Positions 1-12,545 of a stretch of DNA of 64,000 bases are shown here, one piece after another. Every line of letters starts with the position of its first letter. Position 1 is the first letter of the stretch. The DNA lies in contig OX465286.1 of the NCBI GenBank assembly GCA_949987705.1, forward strand, positions 7,355,445-7,419,444. Direction: 5' to 3'. The stretch comes from Thereva unica. Lineage: Eukaryota > Arthropoda > Insecta > Diptera > Therevidae. Both the position numbers and the translations under genes were made by a program. Under the pieces are notes generated by a model. It had not been told where the DNA came from. It searched no databases and worked only from the letters and a program-made list of their open reading frames with translations.

Positions 1-1023
1 GTTTTTTTTTTGGTAGGAGCCTTTGCTATATCAACATCATAGTCAGCTATCTACACGACACGCTGCCTGATAGAATCCCGCATTAGAGAAGACGTAAAAA
101 AATATTGTCAACCAAGAGGTGTTTTTTTTTTCATAGGTTATATTATCGACATAAAAAAATCGTGAACGGCAAAGAAGGCTCTTCTGATGTATATTTAATT
201 CCCCGGAAATTAAATAAATTTCATTGTTCCTTATATTGGCGCAACGCGTATCCCTATCCCTACCGCCACGAAATTCTTCGAGGCTGAATAAACAGCCTCG
301 AAGAAAATTAACTGAAGCTAAATGGGTAGGAATGGGGCCTAGGGGATAGGGGCTGGTGTGGGCTGGGGTTGGCGCGCGTATCATGAATTTTTCCCTGGGT
401 TCCAACCTGTCTGGTTGTCGACATGTTTTTGAACTTTGCTCTCTTACCACCTATCCTCCCTAACATTTTTTTTTGTTGTTGTTGTTGTATATAAAATATT
501 GTCTGTGTGCAAACAATCCTAAATGTGGAGGACCTAAAGAATATATTTTTGCTGTTTTTCTGTCAAGGACGATTAGGTACAGAAAATCACGGGGCCAACA
601 AATAACAGAATTTGAATGGTATTTGTAGTGGGTGTGAAAAATTCCAAAAAATTTTCGGTGGAGGGGTTTTTTTTTTCTAAATATAATCATTTTAACACAT
701 CGAAATTTATTTGTGGTTTTGCACTGATGCTTTCCATACCGACAATCTATATCATAATTTAAATTTGTTTCCACCAAAACAGTATCCGTGGGCGAAGTTG
801 AATTTAATTTTGGTCTGTGGTCAATCCAATGTCAATCAGTTTGATTCGGGAAATTAGATTCACACAGTATGCCAATATTGTGGCAATTATTTCAGATTCC
901 AATTATCGTTTTAATTAATGTCAATTTATCAAACTTCGGAAATTTATCGGATTCTGGAACAGAAGGACCAAGGAATATATCCAATGAAAGCATTCATTGC
1001 GTACGAGAACACATAATGTGAGT
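1..1023. other. AT-rich stretch, nothing recognised
   Basis: No coding pattern, RNA gene or repeat is recognised here. There are homopolymer A and T runs and a short TTG microsatellite near 471-488. The open frames in this stretch are short, low in complexity and show no family motif, so I do not call them genes. Confidence 0.5.
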
Positions 1024-1257
1024 AGTGATGAGCAAGACTGGTTTTGCACATTTAGCAAGACCAAAGCAAGACCAAAACAAAACAGGACAAGGACAAGACT
1101 CCAAGATCAAGATAGCAAGACTTTTTGCTCATCACACTAACTGCCAAAAGTATTGCAGTGATGAGGAAGAAGTCTTGTGTTGCACATTTAGCAAGACCAA
1201 GGCAAGACTGCAAGACTTTTTTGCAAGACTTTTTGTAAGACATTTTGCTCATCACTG
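1024..1257. repeat. Two adjacent short TIR repeats (GTGATGAGCAA)
   Basis: Two units of about 100-113 bp lie side by side, roughly 1024-1136 and 1156-1257. Each begins with AGTGATGAG and ends with GCTCATCAC, the reverse complement of its start. Both contain the shared internal string TTGCACATTTAGCAAGACCA. The terminal CAGTGATGAGCAA type resembles hAT-superfamily ends, but no 8-bp target duplication is visible, so the class is an inference. Confidence 0.5.
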
Positions 1258-1365
1258 CAAGACTTGGGACCTAAAAAAATCACAAGTAATGGCGCTTGTC
1301 TCAGCGGTCTGAGTCTTATTTTTACTAATTGCAGTTGCGGGTGCCGTGCGGGCTAGTAGTACATG

Positions 1366-1550
1366 CAGGAGCGGCGCTTACATAGGTGAAAATGGTGCAC
1401 TTGCACCGGGCGCAATTTTAAAAATTAAAACTTAAAAAAAATTAAAACTTCGAAAAAAATATTGAAAAAGCGCTCCCGGTGCCTTCATTGTCATATATTT
1501 AAAAAAAAAAACTGTACAAACTTGCTGTGCCTTTTTCCATTGCCTTTCGC
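1366..1550 (+). mobile_element. hAT-like MITE (GGCGC family), 5' part
   Basis: The copy starts CAGGAGCGGCGCTTACATAG and carries the family palindrome GGTGCACTTGCACC followed by GGGCGCAA. The A-rich middle and the TTTTCCATTG motif follow. The 3' terminal block with the second CACCGGGCGCAAAA is missing or too diverged to see, so the right boundary is approximate. Confidence 0.65.
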
Positions 1551-2066
1551 AAGGTGTGGTGGCCAATCCAATTCCATTTCGTTCGTCTGATTTCGTCGTA
1601 TATCCTTTCTTGGCCGGCAAGGTGTCATAGTTGTTGATTTGTGATTCGTACTAGTCATACTATGATCGATCCCTAATTCGGCGAGAAACACATGGATCGC
1701 CTCGGTTCTGAAGTTATTGAAAGTGCCTTCTTTGTCCAGGAAGGTTGTTAATGCGGACTGTTTTATTTTTATATTGCAAGATGCTACAGTAGAAACTAAT
1801 ACATGCAGTACAGTGATCACGTACATATAATCCCTTGAAATATGAAGGCTTGGAGAACGACATAGGGATCTCTATTATGGAGATTCGAGTATATGGTACT
1901 TAAGATTTTCTGAGTACAGGATTATGCTAGAAATAGTTAGGGAGCTGCAGCTAACACCGAAAAACAGCTTGAATCATTAAATAGCATTAGCGGGAGAGTT
2001 TTGTGATGTTAAAGCGTAACCAAACTCAGCACAAAAAAGCAAAATAAATCCTGATTGGATCAAAGG
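1551..2066. other. Unassigned spacer
   Basis: No recognisable gene, RNA or repeat. Minus-strand open frames across 1491-1826 show no domain motif and overlap the MITE, so they are treated as chance. Confidence 0.4.
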
Positions 2067-2308
2067 CAGGGACAGCGCTTTCACAGGTGCAATTGGTGCA
2101 TTTGAACCGGGCGTAATTTGACGGGGCGCAATTTTAGGAAAAAAAAAAAGAAGTGAAAAGTTGTTCCCCTGCGGTCATTTCCATATATTAAAGGAACTCC
2201 ACAAAATATTTTTTTCTATTGTCCTTCAACGCGATCAAAAAATGAGCAGCTGATGGGGGGCGCAATGTGGCATACTGCACCGGGCGCAAAAAAAGCCGCC
2301 AAACACTG
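2067..2308 (+). mobile_element. hAT-like MITE (GGCGC family)
   Basis: The start is CAGGGACAGCGCTTTCACAG. The whole family order is present: GGTGCATTTGAACCGGGCG, an A-rich centre, a GTCCTTCAACGCGATCAAAA block, GCTGATGGGG, and CTGCACCGGGCGCAAAA near the right end. The left flank is ATCAAAGG; the right terminus is diverged and no matching 8-bp duplication is visible. Confidence 0.8.
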
Positions 2309-4566
2309 GTTCTGAGTGCATGACAGCTGCATGCTAGCAATATTCATCGTGGATATGAAATTAATAAAGAAGAAAAATAAAAATATTTTCTTTTATACCA
2401 TATAATAATGCTAGGAAGAATATAACGTGTATAACAGTTTAATATCTAGCAGCAATTAAGATAATTTTCGTACCTTAAAGCAAATTCTTTGAAGTATAAT
2501 TTGCTTAGCTTGTCAAGATTACGAAAGAGTCATGAAAACTTCAACAAGGAGCGCCTTTAATGGCCATAATTACTCGTAATACAAAACAGAAAGCAACAAC
2601 TTAATGATTACTAAAAACTCAGCACATGGAGTAGTCACCACTTACAACGAGGGTCATAAATTTAAATAAATTGTGCCACAACACAACCGTGTTTAAGGAT
2701 AAGAATGAAGCCTTAAGCATCACCAAAAGACTGTTATATAAACCCCCTGAAAAAAAAATAAAATAAAATAAAATAAAATAAAATAAAACAAAATAAACCA
2801 GCGAAGGATGAACACCACCAGCTCGATTTTTATCGCCACCCTGTAAATTCATCTCCTCGCCACTACCCCCGTGTATGTTTACAACACCATCACCAGACTG
2901 GAACTCCTTGATTCCCGCTGCTCTGATTTGCCACCGACACGAGGGCGTAGTGTTAGGCGAAGATGGCTTTGGCGAGGTTATAAGCGTACGCATTCTTAAC
3001 CTGAGGAATGTACATATAGTATCTAAGGCGATTTTCTTAACATCCTTAAGCCAGACACTTGCAGGGAATTCAAGTAGCCCCATAAACCGTCCCTCCAACC
3101 CCCCTATACAGAGAACCCTGGTAAACATTTTTCACATATAGTGACAATACTCTCATTTTCCAGCTATCGCTATATATATATGTATAAAGTGTGTGTCAGA
3201 GATATTTCAGCCTAGACTCCTCTCGTCTTTTTATCCTATACTAAAGCAGGATTTGATTTTTTTTCCCTCTCGATTAATATCCTCGCCCCTTCAGTTTTAC
3301 CCTCTTTAAATATAAGTCGCATGCATCGAAAGTCAAAATAAGAGCAGGAAAAGGAGCCAGGAAGATGGTTACAACTTCATAGTTGTTGTTGTTGCTTTTT
3401 ATTTTCCACTTCTCGTTTGGTGTTCTCACACTTTCTGTAATCACCCCTCATACACACATCCTCTTGGAGCCCTCACCTACGAGCAAACATCATACATGCA
3501 AAATCTGATAAACAAGGACCTTTATTGGATCCAGTTCAATAGACCCATGTTCATATGTAAGGAACGTTGAGGATATTTAAGAAAAGAAACTATAAAAGAG
3601 AGACAGGATCAAGCCACAGAAGCTCCTGCGGCGCCTGTGACGTGTGTGTTACCTGTCGAGTCCATCACATCCACCTATGCTTCGATATGCCAGGGGCATG
3701 TATATAAACTAAAATAATAAAAAAAAAATTATAAACATTAAATTAAATGCTATCATTTCATTTTTCTTAAATCATTCATTTTTATTACTATCAGTAAACT
3801 ATATGTTTATGCCCTCCGGATCACACACACCCTGATATCGCGCTCTGCACATGCATATAGCATTATTCTGTTTATGCTGACGCGGTTATTTTTGATTATG
3901 TTGATAGATAGAGTTGAGAGCAGGAAGGGTGAAGGTACCCTACCCACCCCCGGCCTAGCATGGAGGGAGCATTTCCGAGATTTATTACAAGCAAAATTAA
4001 TTTTGTAGATTTATATAAATAAAGGGCCAGCATTTTTTATGTTCTAACAGCGGGGGTAAATTCATTTTTGTATTTGTGCACTGCTAGATCGTATTCTGGC
4101 CATAAAAAGCAGGTCTATATGGCCTCCATAAATTGAATTTTCTTTATTGGTTAAGCTGTATATGCTTTAGAATATTTGGGGACCATGTTGTTTCGAAGTA
4201 AATCTATTGAAAGTTATGAATTTTTAAAATGGGGACACCATAGGTTTTTTGTGTTTTTTTGTACATTGAAGAAATAAAGCAGTCTTGATTTACACCCCAA
4301 CCAATAAGTTTCGTTGCCAAAATGGGTATAATCTTGACATTCAAAATTTTACTCAAGAAATTCTACATCTGTGGATGTTTCTCGTTAATAAGAATTATAT
4401 TTACCATAAGGATATAAAGTTGACACAAAGACCAGATAGCATGCTTCTAAACGCTACTCGAAAACAATGCGTCAGCTAAGAAAATAAAGCTGCTAAGTAA
4501 ATTTTTGGGCGATTTGGAGATATCGGAATCAATCTTGAAAAAATTTTTGTACAGTAGTCCTTTATA
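2309..4566. other. Non-coding stretch with AAAAT microsatellite
   Basis: An (AAAAT)n microsatellite occupies about 2750-2797. Open frames on both strands between 2619 and 3141 reach 169 codons, but they run through this simple repeat and show no domain, so they are not called. The rest (3150-4560) holds poly-A and poly-T runs and nothing recognisable. Confidence 0.45.
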
Positions 4567-4805
4567 CAGGGCTGGAGCTTAGGGTTTTTGCGCCCGGTGC
4601 AGTATGCCATGTTGCGCCCCATTATCTCGATATTTTTTGATCTTAATGAAGGAAAGTGGAAAAACACACAATTCCTGTAATATATGAAAATAAAGACAGA
4701 GGAACACTTTTTTAAATTTTTTTTAAAGATTTTCTGAAATTGCGCCCTCGTCCAATTGCACCCGGTGCAAGTGCACCATTAGCACCTATGAAAGCGCCGC
4801 CCTTG
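4567..4805 (-). mobile_element. hAT-like MITE (GGCGC family), 8-bp TSD
   Basis: A 239-bp full copy in minus orientation. The left end is CAGGGCTGGAGC and the right end is GCGCCGCCCTTG. Perfect 8-bp direct repeats CCTTTATA flank it at 4559-4566 and 4806-4813. The 8-bp duplication and CAGGG termini fit the hAT superfamily; there is no transposase, so it is non-autonomous. Confidence 0.9.
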
Positions 4806-4924
4806 CCTTTATATTGCCATGCTCAGTAGCAATTTTGTATTAAAAAACGCCACCTCGCAACAAGTGTTAGGTAAGTAGGTGATGGGCGACCGAAGGCCCA
4901 ATTAGCGCTTGGCGCGCCGTTTTG

Positions 4925-6245
4925 TTGCCACTCACTCGCACGTGTACCTTCTGTTCAGTAGTTGTTGGTCGGGTGTGATAGATGCGTCAGGCCATCCTTT
5001 GGAATTTAGGAAGCTTAACAGTGATCTGACCTCCAGCTTGGAGATGTCTTTTAAGTCTTCTAAAACGTAACTGCCTAGAGTGCGCTGCTTAGGTTGAGCA
5101 AAAGCTGGGAATTTGCACAGGAAGTGAACAAGTGTTTCTATCTCGTTCGTCTCCCCGCAGCTACGGCGACAGACATTGAATAGAATGCCCAACTTCGCAG
5201 CATGGTCTCCTATGGGCCAATCTCCCGTGATGGTTGCTGTGATTCTGGCAATATCTCGTCGGGGTATGTTTAAGAGGCCCATTGTTTTTTTTTTTGTTAT
5301 AAGTCGGCCAAGTTGCCCTAGAGATAGTACAGGTCTCCAGTGCTCTCCATTTTTGGCTGGCTAGCAGCTGGCTTAGTAGTCCGCTTTCTCGTTCCCCTCT
5401 ATGTTCCTATGACCGGGAACCCAGACGAGAGTCACGTTGTGTTTACTACCAAGCCTATCTAGCTCCTAGCCTATATTGCCATCTTGGAGCGTATTCTTAC
5501 TGAATCCAGAGCTTTTATAGAGGCTTGACTATCTATGAAAATTCTAAGGTTCTAAGGTCATTGTCTGAAAGACCTTCAGGATCGCCAGCACTTCAGCCTG
5601 AAAGAAACTAGCGTAAACCGCGAGGTGCCAAGACAGTGAACTGTTAGTGGTCTCTAGATAAACCCCTTCTCCGATGCCCTCCGATGTCTTGGAGCCGTCA
5701 GTACATCCAACTCTCCCAGGCTCTCTCCGTTTCTCAACTATCTTCGTGAGGCTATTTCGATGGAGAAGTCCTTGCTGAAGGCCAATCTAGGGGGAATGTA
5801 GTCTGTGGATGAAGTGAACATACTCTCGGGTAGAAGATTCAAGATATTGCTATGTTCGTAGGGTTTAGAGGTCCAGGCCCCGGGTTCATTCAGCTGAGAG
5901 CGCTACAAGAGGCTTCATGTTTGATGTGAAGGTCAGGGGGAAGTAGATGCAAGAGAACATCAAGGGCTTTCGTGGGGCATGTTCTCATAGCCCCTGTTAC
6001 CCCTATCGTTGCCGTCCTCCCCAATTTGAGAGCCACCATACTAGCGAACCATAAGTGAGAATTGAGCTTACCGCAGCTGTGTACATCCACAGGAACATCT
6101 TGGGTTTGAGACTCCACCTTTTGCCATACGTCTTTTTACAGGCTATAAGGCTTTCTTTGCCCTTTCCTCTATGTTCGACTTCCAGAGGAGCTTAGGATCC
6201 AGTATTAGACCCAGTTTTACTCTAGAGGATTAAGTGAGAGTGTGC
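4925..6245 (-). pseudogene. RNase-H-bearing LINE remnant (LOA/I-like)
   Basis: This minus-strand, 5'-truncated non-LTR retrotransposon remnant reads, in order: an RT-thumb segment (VKLGLILDPKLLWKSNIEE near 6170-6230), a conserved segment containing GRTATIGVTGAMRTCPTKA (5890-6117), an RNase H stretch with SDSQA-like residues around 5500-5560, then a C-terminal CX2C...HX4C knuckle (CRSCGETNE...HFLC, 4932-5282). The order thumb, RNase H, zinc knuckle is typical of I/LOA-group LINEs. The frame breaks several times, so it is dead. It resembles but differs clearly from the related fragment at 33-35 kb, so it is probably another family of the same group. Its 3' end runs toward about 4840, without a clear poly(A). 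The 5' break is at about 6245. Confidence 0.75.
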
Positions 6246-6269
6246 CCCAAATCTGTGCGGGAGGGGTGG

Positions 6270-6480
6270 TTGCAGAAAGCATGGCGTGAGCTAGGCGCGA
6301 AAACCATTCACCCTCACGTTCGCGCTGGCTTGCGCGTGTTCACGGCGTGAAGCTGGAGCGCCACCCTGAAGTTTTCGTTAACGCCATGAACAGTTTTGCA
6401 CTTGAATTAACAACCTGCTCTGCTAAGCTGTCGCCTTTGCCTGTGTGTCAGTTGGGAATCATGACTTCACCTGCATTGCC
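6270..6480 (+). repeat. Fragment of GGTCGTCC TIR-element family
   Basis: Internal sequence related to the complete element at 27089-28065: TGTTCACGGCGTGA, AAACCATTCACCCTC-type sequence, and GGGAATCATGA are recognisable. Termini are absent. The same internal segment reappears at 54030-54210 and 16850-16980. Confidence 0.55.
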
Positions 6481-7682
6481 ACTAGATTTTAATCGTCAGA
6501 GAAATGGATTATCGATATACACACTCTCATTTGCCAAAGTCATACCCAGCAGGATCTTACGTTATATTGCCATACATACTTAATTCGAAATTCCACATCA
6601 GTTGATGTTTCTCCTTAATAAGAATTGTATTTACCATAAGTATAATTTTGACACAAAGACCACAGATAGCACGTCTCTAGACGCTCCTCGAGAACACAAT
6701 GGGTATACACCTACACAGGGCTATGTTATAAATGTGCCAAGTTTAAAAAAAAAAAATGACGACTCCATTAACTGAAATGACATTTATACAGAAAATTTCA
6801 CAAGAATTTCATCAATTTGAAAGGAAAATGAAGACCATTTATTCTCTAATACACACAGTAGGCACACTTGACTTATATATAAACAAAGAATTTTATTCAT
6901 TATTGTCAGCATTTTTTAGAGATGCTTAAAATTAATTCAAAAGAGCTTCCAAATTCTCAAAAAAGCAAAAAAAAAAAGAAAATTTAAATTCCAGAAGCCT
7001 AAAATGGTTTTCCAAAATATCCCTATACAATCAGCGCGCTTCAAGAGAACTAGAATTATCTTTTCGTTGCAATCTTAATGGAGGGCGGCCCGTTTTAAGC
7101 TCAAAGATACTTAGCAGGATTTTATGGGCCATATAATAGAGGTGTTTAGAAACACGGCTTACCTGTTCACACCAGTTCAGCAGGTACATTTCAAGCGTTA
7201 TAGGCCCTGTTGCTCGCCTGTCTTTTTCATTCTCCTTCATTATGGGTCGCTCAAAGTAAACGTTAGGGTGAAGTAAATGGGGGTTGAGATAATCATGGTA
7301 ACCGTCACATCCCTCATTTGTAATTTACTGTTTTGTCGCCCGGTTTTATTTTCTTTTTTATTTTGCTATTTTTATTTTTTTTTTTTTTCATGATAAGTAA
7401 AAGAAAAATCGAAATGTGTCATACAATTCGAAACTATAAAGCAAAATGAAGTGGGGGGGGGGGGTGTGTAGTGTAGTGTTGTCGGTTTGAAGTTAATGAC
7501 AGAAAAAAACTGCTGTCATCCCCCTCACCCACCCCCTTTAAGCCCTTTGAAACTGCTCGGCTGACTCAGCAATAATTACGAGCTGTTAAAAGCGCTTCCT
7601 ATGCTATGTGAAATTCCCTTTTGCCAGTGCAGTGTCATAATGAACGTCTCCTGAGTTGACTATAAAAGACTGGCTAGAGAGA
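6481..7682. other. Unassigned AT-rich stretch
   Basis: No gene is recognised. The stretch holds long A and T runs (7370-7390) and a G run near 7454. Segments around 6590-6690 resemble text at 4360-4460 (both contain AGAATTRTATTTACCATAAG and GACACAAAGACCA), suggesting an old dispersed repeat pair. Confidence 0.4.
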
Positions 7683-7849
7683 CTACTGTAGTAGAAATGG
7701 TGCGCTTTTGTTGATTTCATGCACTTGCTCACTTTTTATGTCACACGAAGAAGAACTCCATTCGTGCGACAAATTATCGATAGTGTCCTTTGATAGTATT
7801 TTCTTACATAGCTTCCAATCAGCAAGAAGAATTTCCATTACAATATTGC

Positions 7850-9285
7850 CCCATTTGTTGGAAAAGTATTGCAATAAAAAATATATTAAGGACATTAAGG
7901 AATTTAGCATGGAACACCTGTACCTTTCCGGAGGATTGGACGGAAGGTATCATAGTCAAAATACCAAAAAAGGGGGACCTAGCAATATGCGACAACTGGA
8001 TAGGCATCTGTTTATTATCTACTGTGGGCAAAATTTTGTCGTATATATTACTCTATCTAGGATAAGCGAGGCAGTAGACCGAACGCTTAGGAGGCAGCAG
8101 GCCGGATTCAGGAAGGCCCGCTCATGTATTGATCATATAAACACCTTACGAATAATAGTGAAGCAGTCTACTGAATTCCGATCCCCCCTTTACCTTGCTT
8201 TCGTAGACTATGAGAAAGTGTTCGACTCGGTTAATAGTAGCTTCATTTGGCAGGCACTACGGCGACACGTGGACTGCCTGATAAAATAATAGAATTGATA
8301 AAAGCCCTATATAACAATTCCAAATGCAGAGTTCTCCATAATAGGAAATTATCCGACAGCTTCGAGGTGAGCTCAGGAGTACGACAAGGATGCCTACTTT
8401 CGCCATTACTATTTCTTATAGTAATAAATGATATCCTTGTCGGCGCTCTCGATAGTAGAACAGGCTGCATACAATGGTGTTTGTTAGACCGCCTTAAGGA
8501 TCTCGACTACGCCGATGATATCTGTTTGCTGGCCCACAGACACCAGGACCTCAAAAACATGCTAAACAATTTGCCAACAGAAAGTAGTCCAGCAGGCTTA
8601 AGGCTTAATCCGAATAAAACTAAAGAAATGCGAATAAATACAAACACCATTGAACGGACAGCGCTGAATAACCATGACGTGGAACTGGTAGATAAATTCT
8701 GCTACCTCGGTGGGGCAGAAGAAAACGTCAGTTCCGGAATAAATAAAGCACGAGGCGCATATGCATGCCTGTCCCGCATATGGAGATCAACGGAGATCTC
8801 AACTAACGCCAAATTGCGGCTGTTCAACTCCAACTTTAAACCAGTTCTTGTTTACAGTTGCGAAACATGGAAAGTCACCCAATTCATCACAGGGCGCCTA
8901 CAAGTCTTCATCAACCTGTATGCCTGCGCCGTATCCTAAAAATCCGCTGGCAGGATAGAATTTCAAACGAAGAACTATGGCGCGGTGCCGGCCAAGAAAG
9001 GATAGACGACCAAATCAGACGAAGGAAATGGAATTGGGTTGGCCACACCTTGCGACGCGAAAACGAAAATCTAGCCAAACAGGCCCTCGACTGGAATCCG
9101 CAAGGATCCCGTCGAGTCGGAAGACCTAGAACAACGTGGAGGAGAACCCTACTAGTAGAACCCGCAACAACTGGGAGATCCTGGTCGGAGCTGAGAGCTG
9201 TCGCGGAAAACAGAGTCCGCTGGAGGGCAACTGTTTCCGCCCTATGACCCATGAGGTATTAAAGGAGCTTAAAGAAGAAGATTAA
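7850..9285 (+). pseudogene. RTE-like LINE reverse transcriptase, frameshifted
   Basis: This is the RT and C-terminal part of a non-LTR retrotransposon, broken into at least four frames. In order: TCTFPEDWTEGIIVKIPKKG (finger region, 7905-7965), QAGFRKARSCIDHINTLR and FVDYEKVFDSVN (8095-8245), SSGVRQGCLLSPLLF and LDYADDICLLAH (catalytic YADD, 8508-8519), then KFCYLGG, and a C-terminal RRRKWNWVGHTLRRE...GRPRTTWRRTLL (9020-9160) ending at 9247. The C-terminal signature is one I associate with RTE-type elements. The endonuclease domain is absent, so the copy is 5' truncated. Frame changes occur near 8040, 8250 and 8890. The 3' end is short AAGAAGAAG-type sequence. Dead, but the family also appears at 30.6 kb. 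Confidence 0.8.
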
Positions 9286-11287
9286 GGAATTTATTTCACA
9301 TTTTTGACAGCTCTCTTCCTGCAGCTTTTCTCATTCTTTCCAAGAAACAAAGTAAGAAAAGATAAAACAAATACAATAAAACAACCCTTTTATAACCAAA
9401 ACAGCATATCGATAGAAAATTGAAAATGTCCAGCTCAGGCAGACACAAATCAGAGGTAAAAGAGATTTATGTATGTTACTGGCATTTTTTTTTTACAGAA
9501 GAAAGTTTATTCTGTTTCTGACATCCTATATCCTTTTTGCTATATAGGAAGAAAATACGTTAGAAAATCTAGACGAGCCTGGAGTGCAAATGAGATTCAC
9601 AGGTGTTGGTAAGATACAAAAAAAAAACCCTTTTAGAATGGCGAAATAATGGAATATGTAAATCTAATGCTTAAAACAGGGGCACATTGTCTATGTGTGT
9701 AGTCCCTAGCCTTTAATAGTTTGTATATAACATAGAATCTGAAAGGCAAAGGTAAGGTACGCGTCTATATTATACTACAAGGAAGGCAATCATCACGTCT
9801 ATGGCTTTGTTATGTATGTATTTTTTTGTGGTAAAATGTTTGCATTCAAAATTATTTAATGTTCAATAAAAGTAATTTATGCTCATTGAAAACATTTACC
9901 TACCCCCCTAATGGCCTGTTGTTGAAATTTATTTTGTATTCAAAAAAACCAAAAAAAAAAAAAAATGGAAATTCTGTAGCAAAGATGAAATTAATTTTCA
10001 TAAAATCTTCATTTAGGATATATTATCTACTTTTGAATATAATATATTACCTTAACTGACACAAAATCTGCAATATATATAACGATTATTTATTTAATCA
10101 TTTATTTAATTCCACAGTATACAAAAGTTCAAATAAAGGTATGTAAAACACCTGTGCTTGGAAACCGAAATATATCTTGTACAAAAACAAAAATGCAGTT
10201 GTCTGTATCGCGGTTACGGACAAATGTCGTGAATACGGAAATTTCAATTGCGGGAATTTAATAAATATTAATATGTTTTTTAATATATGTTTTTCCTCAA
10301 AAATTGATAGAAAAGTAATAAAACCCAGAAGCTACCAAAATGAGGAAGCAAATTTCATCAGAAAAGCAACAAGAAACAAAAATAATAAAACTGTGAAATT
10401 TATCTTTAAAATAATATACGTAGTAATATGTCCGATGTGGGATTAATGTACCATAAAGAAAGAAAAAAAAAAAAAAAATAGAACTACTAACATGTGGAAC
10501 CTGAGCTTCTTTCTTAAGCTACACGTTTAGGAACGATATAGCGGTAGGGATACGCTGTACTGGTACGCAAAACAGGCGAGCAATTAATAGTGTTTTTAAT
10601 CAGTTATTTTATTTATATTAAATTGCTTAATGCTTGTTGCATTGTGATTAAACATGGCTTAAAATGACGTCACTGAACTAAACTCGTCATACACTTTTAT
10701 TTGATACCCATACTGCGAGTGGGTTGTAAAAATAAAGATAATCCGCAATTTTGTGTTGGCCGCCATTTTGAATTTTGAATTATGCAACATAGACACTTGT
10801 CATACCCTTTCATTTGATAGACATTTCGGGGATAGGGAAGCACAACTGCAAAATTCGCCATCGCCATCTTGGAACCGCCATTGTGATTTTTTACAAAATG
10901 GATCAGATTGCATTGTCACGCGAGCTATGCGCAAAATTTTAAGTTGATCAGAAGGGGTAGGGGCAAAAACAAGTTGTAAGATTTATTTACATACTACACA
11001 CAGTATACACAGTGGCGTAGGAACCCCGGGTGGAGAATGTTTGAGGACAAAGGAATTCGGATAATGCTGATCTTTGATTTCACTCTCAACTTTCCCTACA
11101 CTTAGTGCAGTCTTCCATCTACATTCGTTGGCTACAATTTTCCATCCGCCAACTTCGCTAAAGATTTTTCCATGCGTTTGCGGTAAAGCCAACATCAATT
11201 GCCTTCAGCCAACTTTAATTCAAGAAAGGCACGAAGTCGATGTGGTAAGAAAACAATAAGGAATTGATTATCGTTTATTAAAATTTG
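9286..11287. other. Unassigned stretch with old dispersed repeat
   Basis: No gene is recognised. Around 10660-10930 there is sequence with repeated GCCGCCATTTTGA/CGCCATTGTGA motifs of a kind common in dispersed invertebrate repeats, but I cannot delimit it. The rest is AT-rich, with A runs at 9949-9964 and 10461-10479. Confidence 0.35.
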
Positions 11288-12545
11288 TAAGGGGAAATTT
11301 CTTAAAAGAGCCCATCGGCCGTCAGAGACCGGCATATAAGAAATGGTCCTAGAACTGTGATGTGTCAACCTTAAGTACTTGACGCGTAAGCCAAAGTCCC
11401 CGTTTATAAGAGAGCATTTCTTAAAAAAAGTGGAATTCGCGGTGAGCAAACGGTATTTAAGCAATGGCCATCAAAATCGGATGAGGAGCCAAGCTTAAGT
11501 ACTCGACGAGTTGGTCAAAGTCCCAGTTTTTAAGAGAACATTTCTTAAAAAGGGGAATCTGCCGTGAGCAAACGGTATTTAAGCAATGGCCATCAAAATC
11601 GGATGGGCCAAGCTTAAGTACTCGACGAGTTGGTCAAAGTCCCGGTTTTTAAGAGAACATTTCTTAAAAAGGGGAATCTGCCGTGAGCAAACGGTATTTA
11701 AGCAATGGCCATCAAAATCTGGTGAGCGAAGCTTAAGTACTCGACGAGTTGGTCAAAGTCCCGGTTTTTAAGAGAACATTTCTTAAAAAGGGGAATCTGC
11801 CGTGAGCAAACGGTATTTAAGCAATGGCCATCAAAATCGGATGAGCCAAGCTTAAGTACTCGACGAGTTGGTCAAAGTCCCGGTTTTTAAGAGAACATTT
11901 CTTAAAAAGGGGAATCTGCCGTGAGCAAACGGTATTTAAGCAATGGCCATCAAAATCTGGTGAGCGAAGCTTAAGTACTCGACGAGTTGGTCAAAGTCCC
12001 GGTTTTTAAGAGAACATTTCTTAAAAAGGGGAATCTGCCGTGAGCAAACGGTATTTAAGCAATGGCCATCAAAATCCGATGAGCCAAGCTTAAGTACTCG
12101 ACGAGTTGGTCAAAGTCCCGGTTTTTAAGAGAACATTTCTTAAAAAGGGGAATCTGCCGTGAGCAAACGGTATTTAAGCAATGGCCATCAAAATCGGATG
12201 AGCCAAGCTTAAGTACTCGACGAATAGGCGAAAGTCCCGGATTTTAAGAGAACATTTCTTAAAAAGGGGAATCTGCCGTGAGCAAACGGTATTTAACAAA
12301 TGGTCGTGAAAATGTGATGTGCCACGCTTAAATACTTGACGCCTGAGCTGAAGTCCCGGTTTAAAGGCAAACAATTCTTAAAATGGGGAATCCGTCGTGA
12401 GCAACCGGTACTTAAGGTATGGCGCTACAAATTTGATGTGCTACGGTTAAATACTAAGGCGAGTACGGCAAAATCCCGGTTTATAAGAGAACATTTCTGA
12501 GAAAGGGGCATTAGCCATCAGTGTTATGTGTATTATAAATGGCCG
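11288..12545. repeat. 119-bp satellite array with HindIII-type periodicity
   Basis: Roughly ten head-to-tail units. The marker AAGCAATGGCCATC begins at 11459, 11581, 11700, 11819, 11938, 12057 and 12176, giving a 122-bp first step and then steps of exactly 119 bp. Each core unit contains AAGCTTAAGTACTCGACGA and an inverted repeat TTTTTAAG/CTTAAAAA around a short loop. Outer units (11288-11458 and 12295-12545) are diverged while the middle is nearly homogeneous, as expected of an array shaped by unequal exchange. Units at 11700/11938 (CTGGTGAGCG) alternate with those at 11819/12057 (GATGAGCC), suggesting a 238-bp dimer. Confidence 0.95.

Noticed and set aside
2619..3141. Host protein-coding exon
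   Set aside because: Open frames on both strands overlap an (AAAAT)n repeat and show no domain or convincing splice context.
11288..12545. CRISPR-like array
   Set aside because: Full 119-bp units repeat without unique spacers, and the setting is a eukaryotic transposon-rich region; this is a satellite.
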